Origin: a bacterium
GTDB lineage: Bacteria; Bdellovibrionota; FAC87; UBA2466
Direction of reading: 5' to 3'
Assembly: GCA_019750655.1 (NCBI GenBank)
Contig: JAIEOG010000268.1
Span: 1-6,024 of the forward strand
DNA length: 6,024 bases
The notes beneath the pieces were generated by a model. That model was not told the DNA's origin. It saw only the letters and a program-made list of their open reading frames with translations, and did no database searches. This document shows, piece by piece, positions 5,912 to 6,024 of this stretch; within the stretch, counting starts at the first letter, position 1; every line of letters starts with the position of its first letter. Position numbers and translations under genes: made by a program.

Positions 5912-6024
5912 ATGAAAAGAGCTTTAAACGGACTTTCGTTTTTGCTGGTTCTTAGCTTCGTCGTGGCATGCGGCGGTGGTCAGGATACTCCTCCACCTCC
6001 AGCTTCCACTGCGGCAGGACAGCA
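5912..6024 (+). CDS. putative lipoprotein, N-terminal fragment (3' end outside window)
   Basis: The first 37 codons of an exported lipoprotein. The ATG at 5912 is preceded by AAGAGG (5901-5906), a good Shine-Dalgarno site five bases away. The product begins MKRALNGLSFLLVLSFVVAC, a signal peptide with two basic residues, a hydrophobic core and the lipobox VVAC; Cys20 would be lipidated. The mature part starts GGGQDTPPPPASTAAGQ, a flexible Gly/Pro-rich tether typical of surface or periplasmic lipoproteins. There is no Asp right after the Cys, so outer-membrane sorting would be expected under the E. coli rule. The functional domain lies beyond the window, so no function can be assigned. Confidence 0.85.
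   Translation, partial: MKRALNGLSFLLVLSFVVACGGGQDTPPPPASTAAGQ

Overview
The window looks like ordinary chromosome from a Gram-negative bacterium with mid-50s G+C (estimated by eye). It has lipobox-type lipoproteins, a large exported Ig/cadherin-repeat protein and a membrane-anchored c-type cytochrome. The vWA-plus-beta-domain C-terminus of the giant protein, together with short lipoproteins of the 'CGGG' type, suggests the Bdellovibrionota / former Deltaproteobacteria. That placement is inference; no rRNA or other marker gene is present.

Layout: (1) 1-717, plus strand, the C-terminal half of an APC-superfamily amino-acid permease cut by the window edge. (2) 716-800, an 85-bp palindromic repeat wedged between two convergent genes and touching the stop codons of both. 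(3) 798-4937, minus strand, one 1379-residue secreted protein: signal peptide, a divergent N-terminal region, ten tandem cadherin/He_PIG-like modules of 91-101 residues, a von Willebrand A-like domain whose metal-binding motif has decayed, and a C-terminal beta domain. (4) 4938-5195, a divergent promoter region. (5) 5196-5549, plus strand, a 117-residue lipoprotein cytochrome c resembling the cytochrome domain at the end of caa3-type COX subunit II. (6) 5554-5638, a second copy of the 85-bp repeat, in the opposite genomic orientation but in the same orientation relative to the gene it follows. (7) 5639-5911, non-coding. (8) 5912-6024, plus strand, the start of another lipoprotein, cut by the window edge.

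The four genes do not form an obvious pathway: none are co-directional and closely packed, and each seems to be its own transcription unit. What links them is the repeat. Both copies sit at gene 3' ends. They align without gaps over 81 bp with 12 differences, fold into a long outer stem plus an inner hairpin with one compensatory base-pair change, and in one case provide the stop codon of the giant gene. The two observations most worth following are this repeat family and the degenerate vWA domain at the end of the Ig-repeat protein. No CRISPR, tRNA, rRNA, transposase or phage gene is visible.
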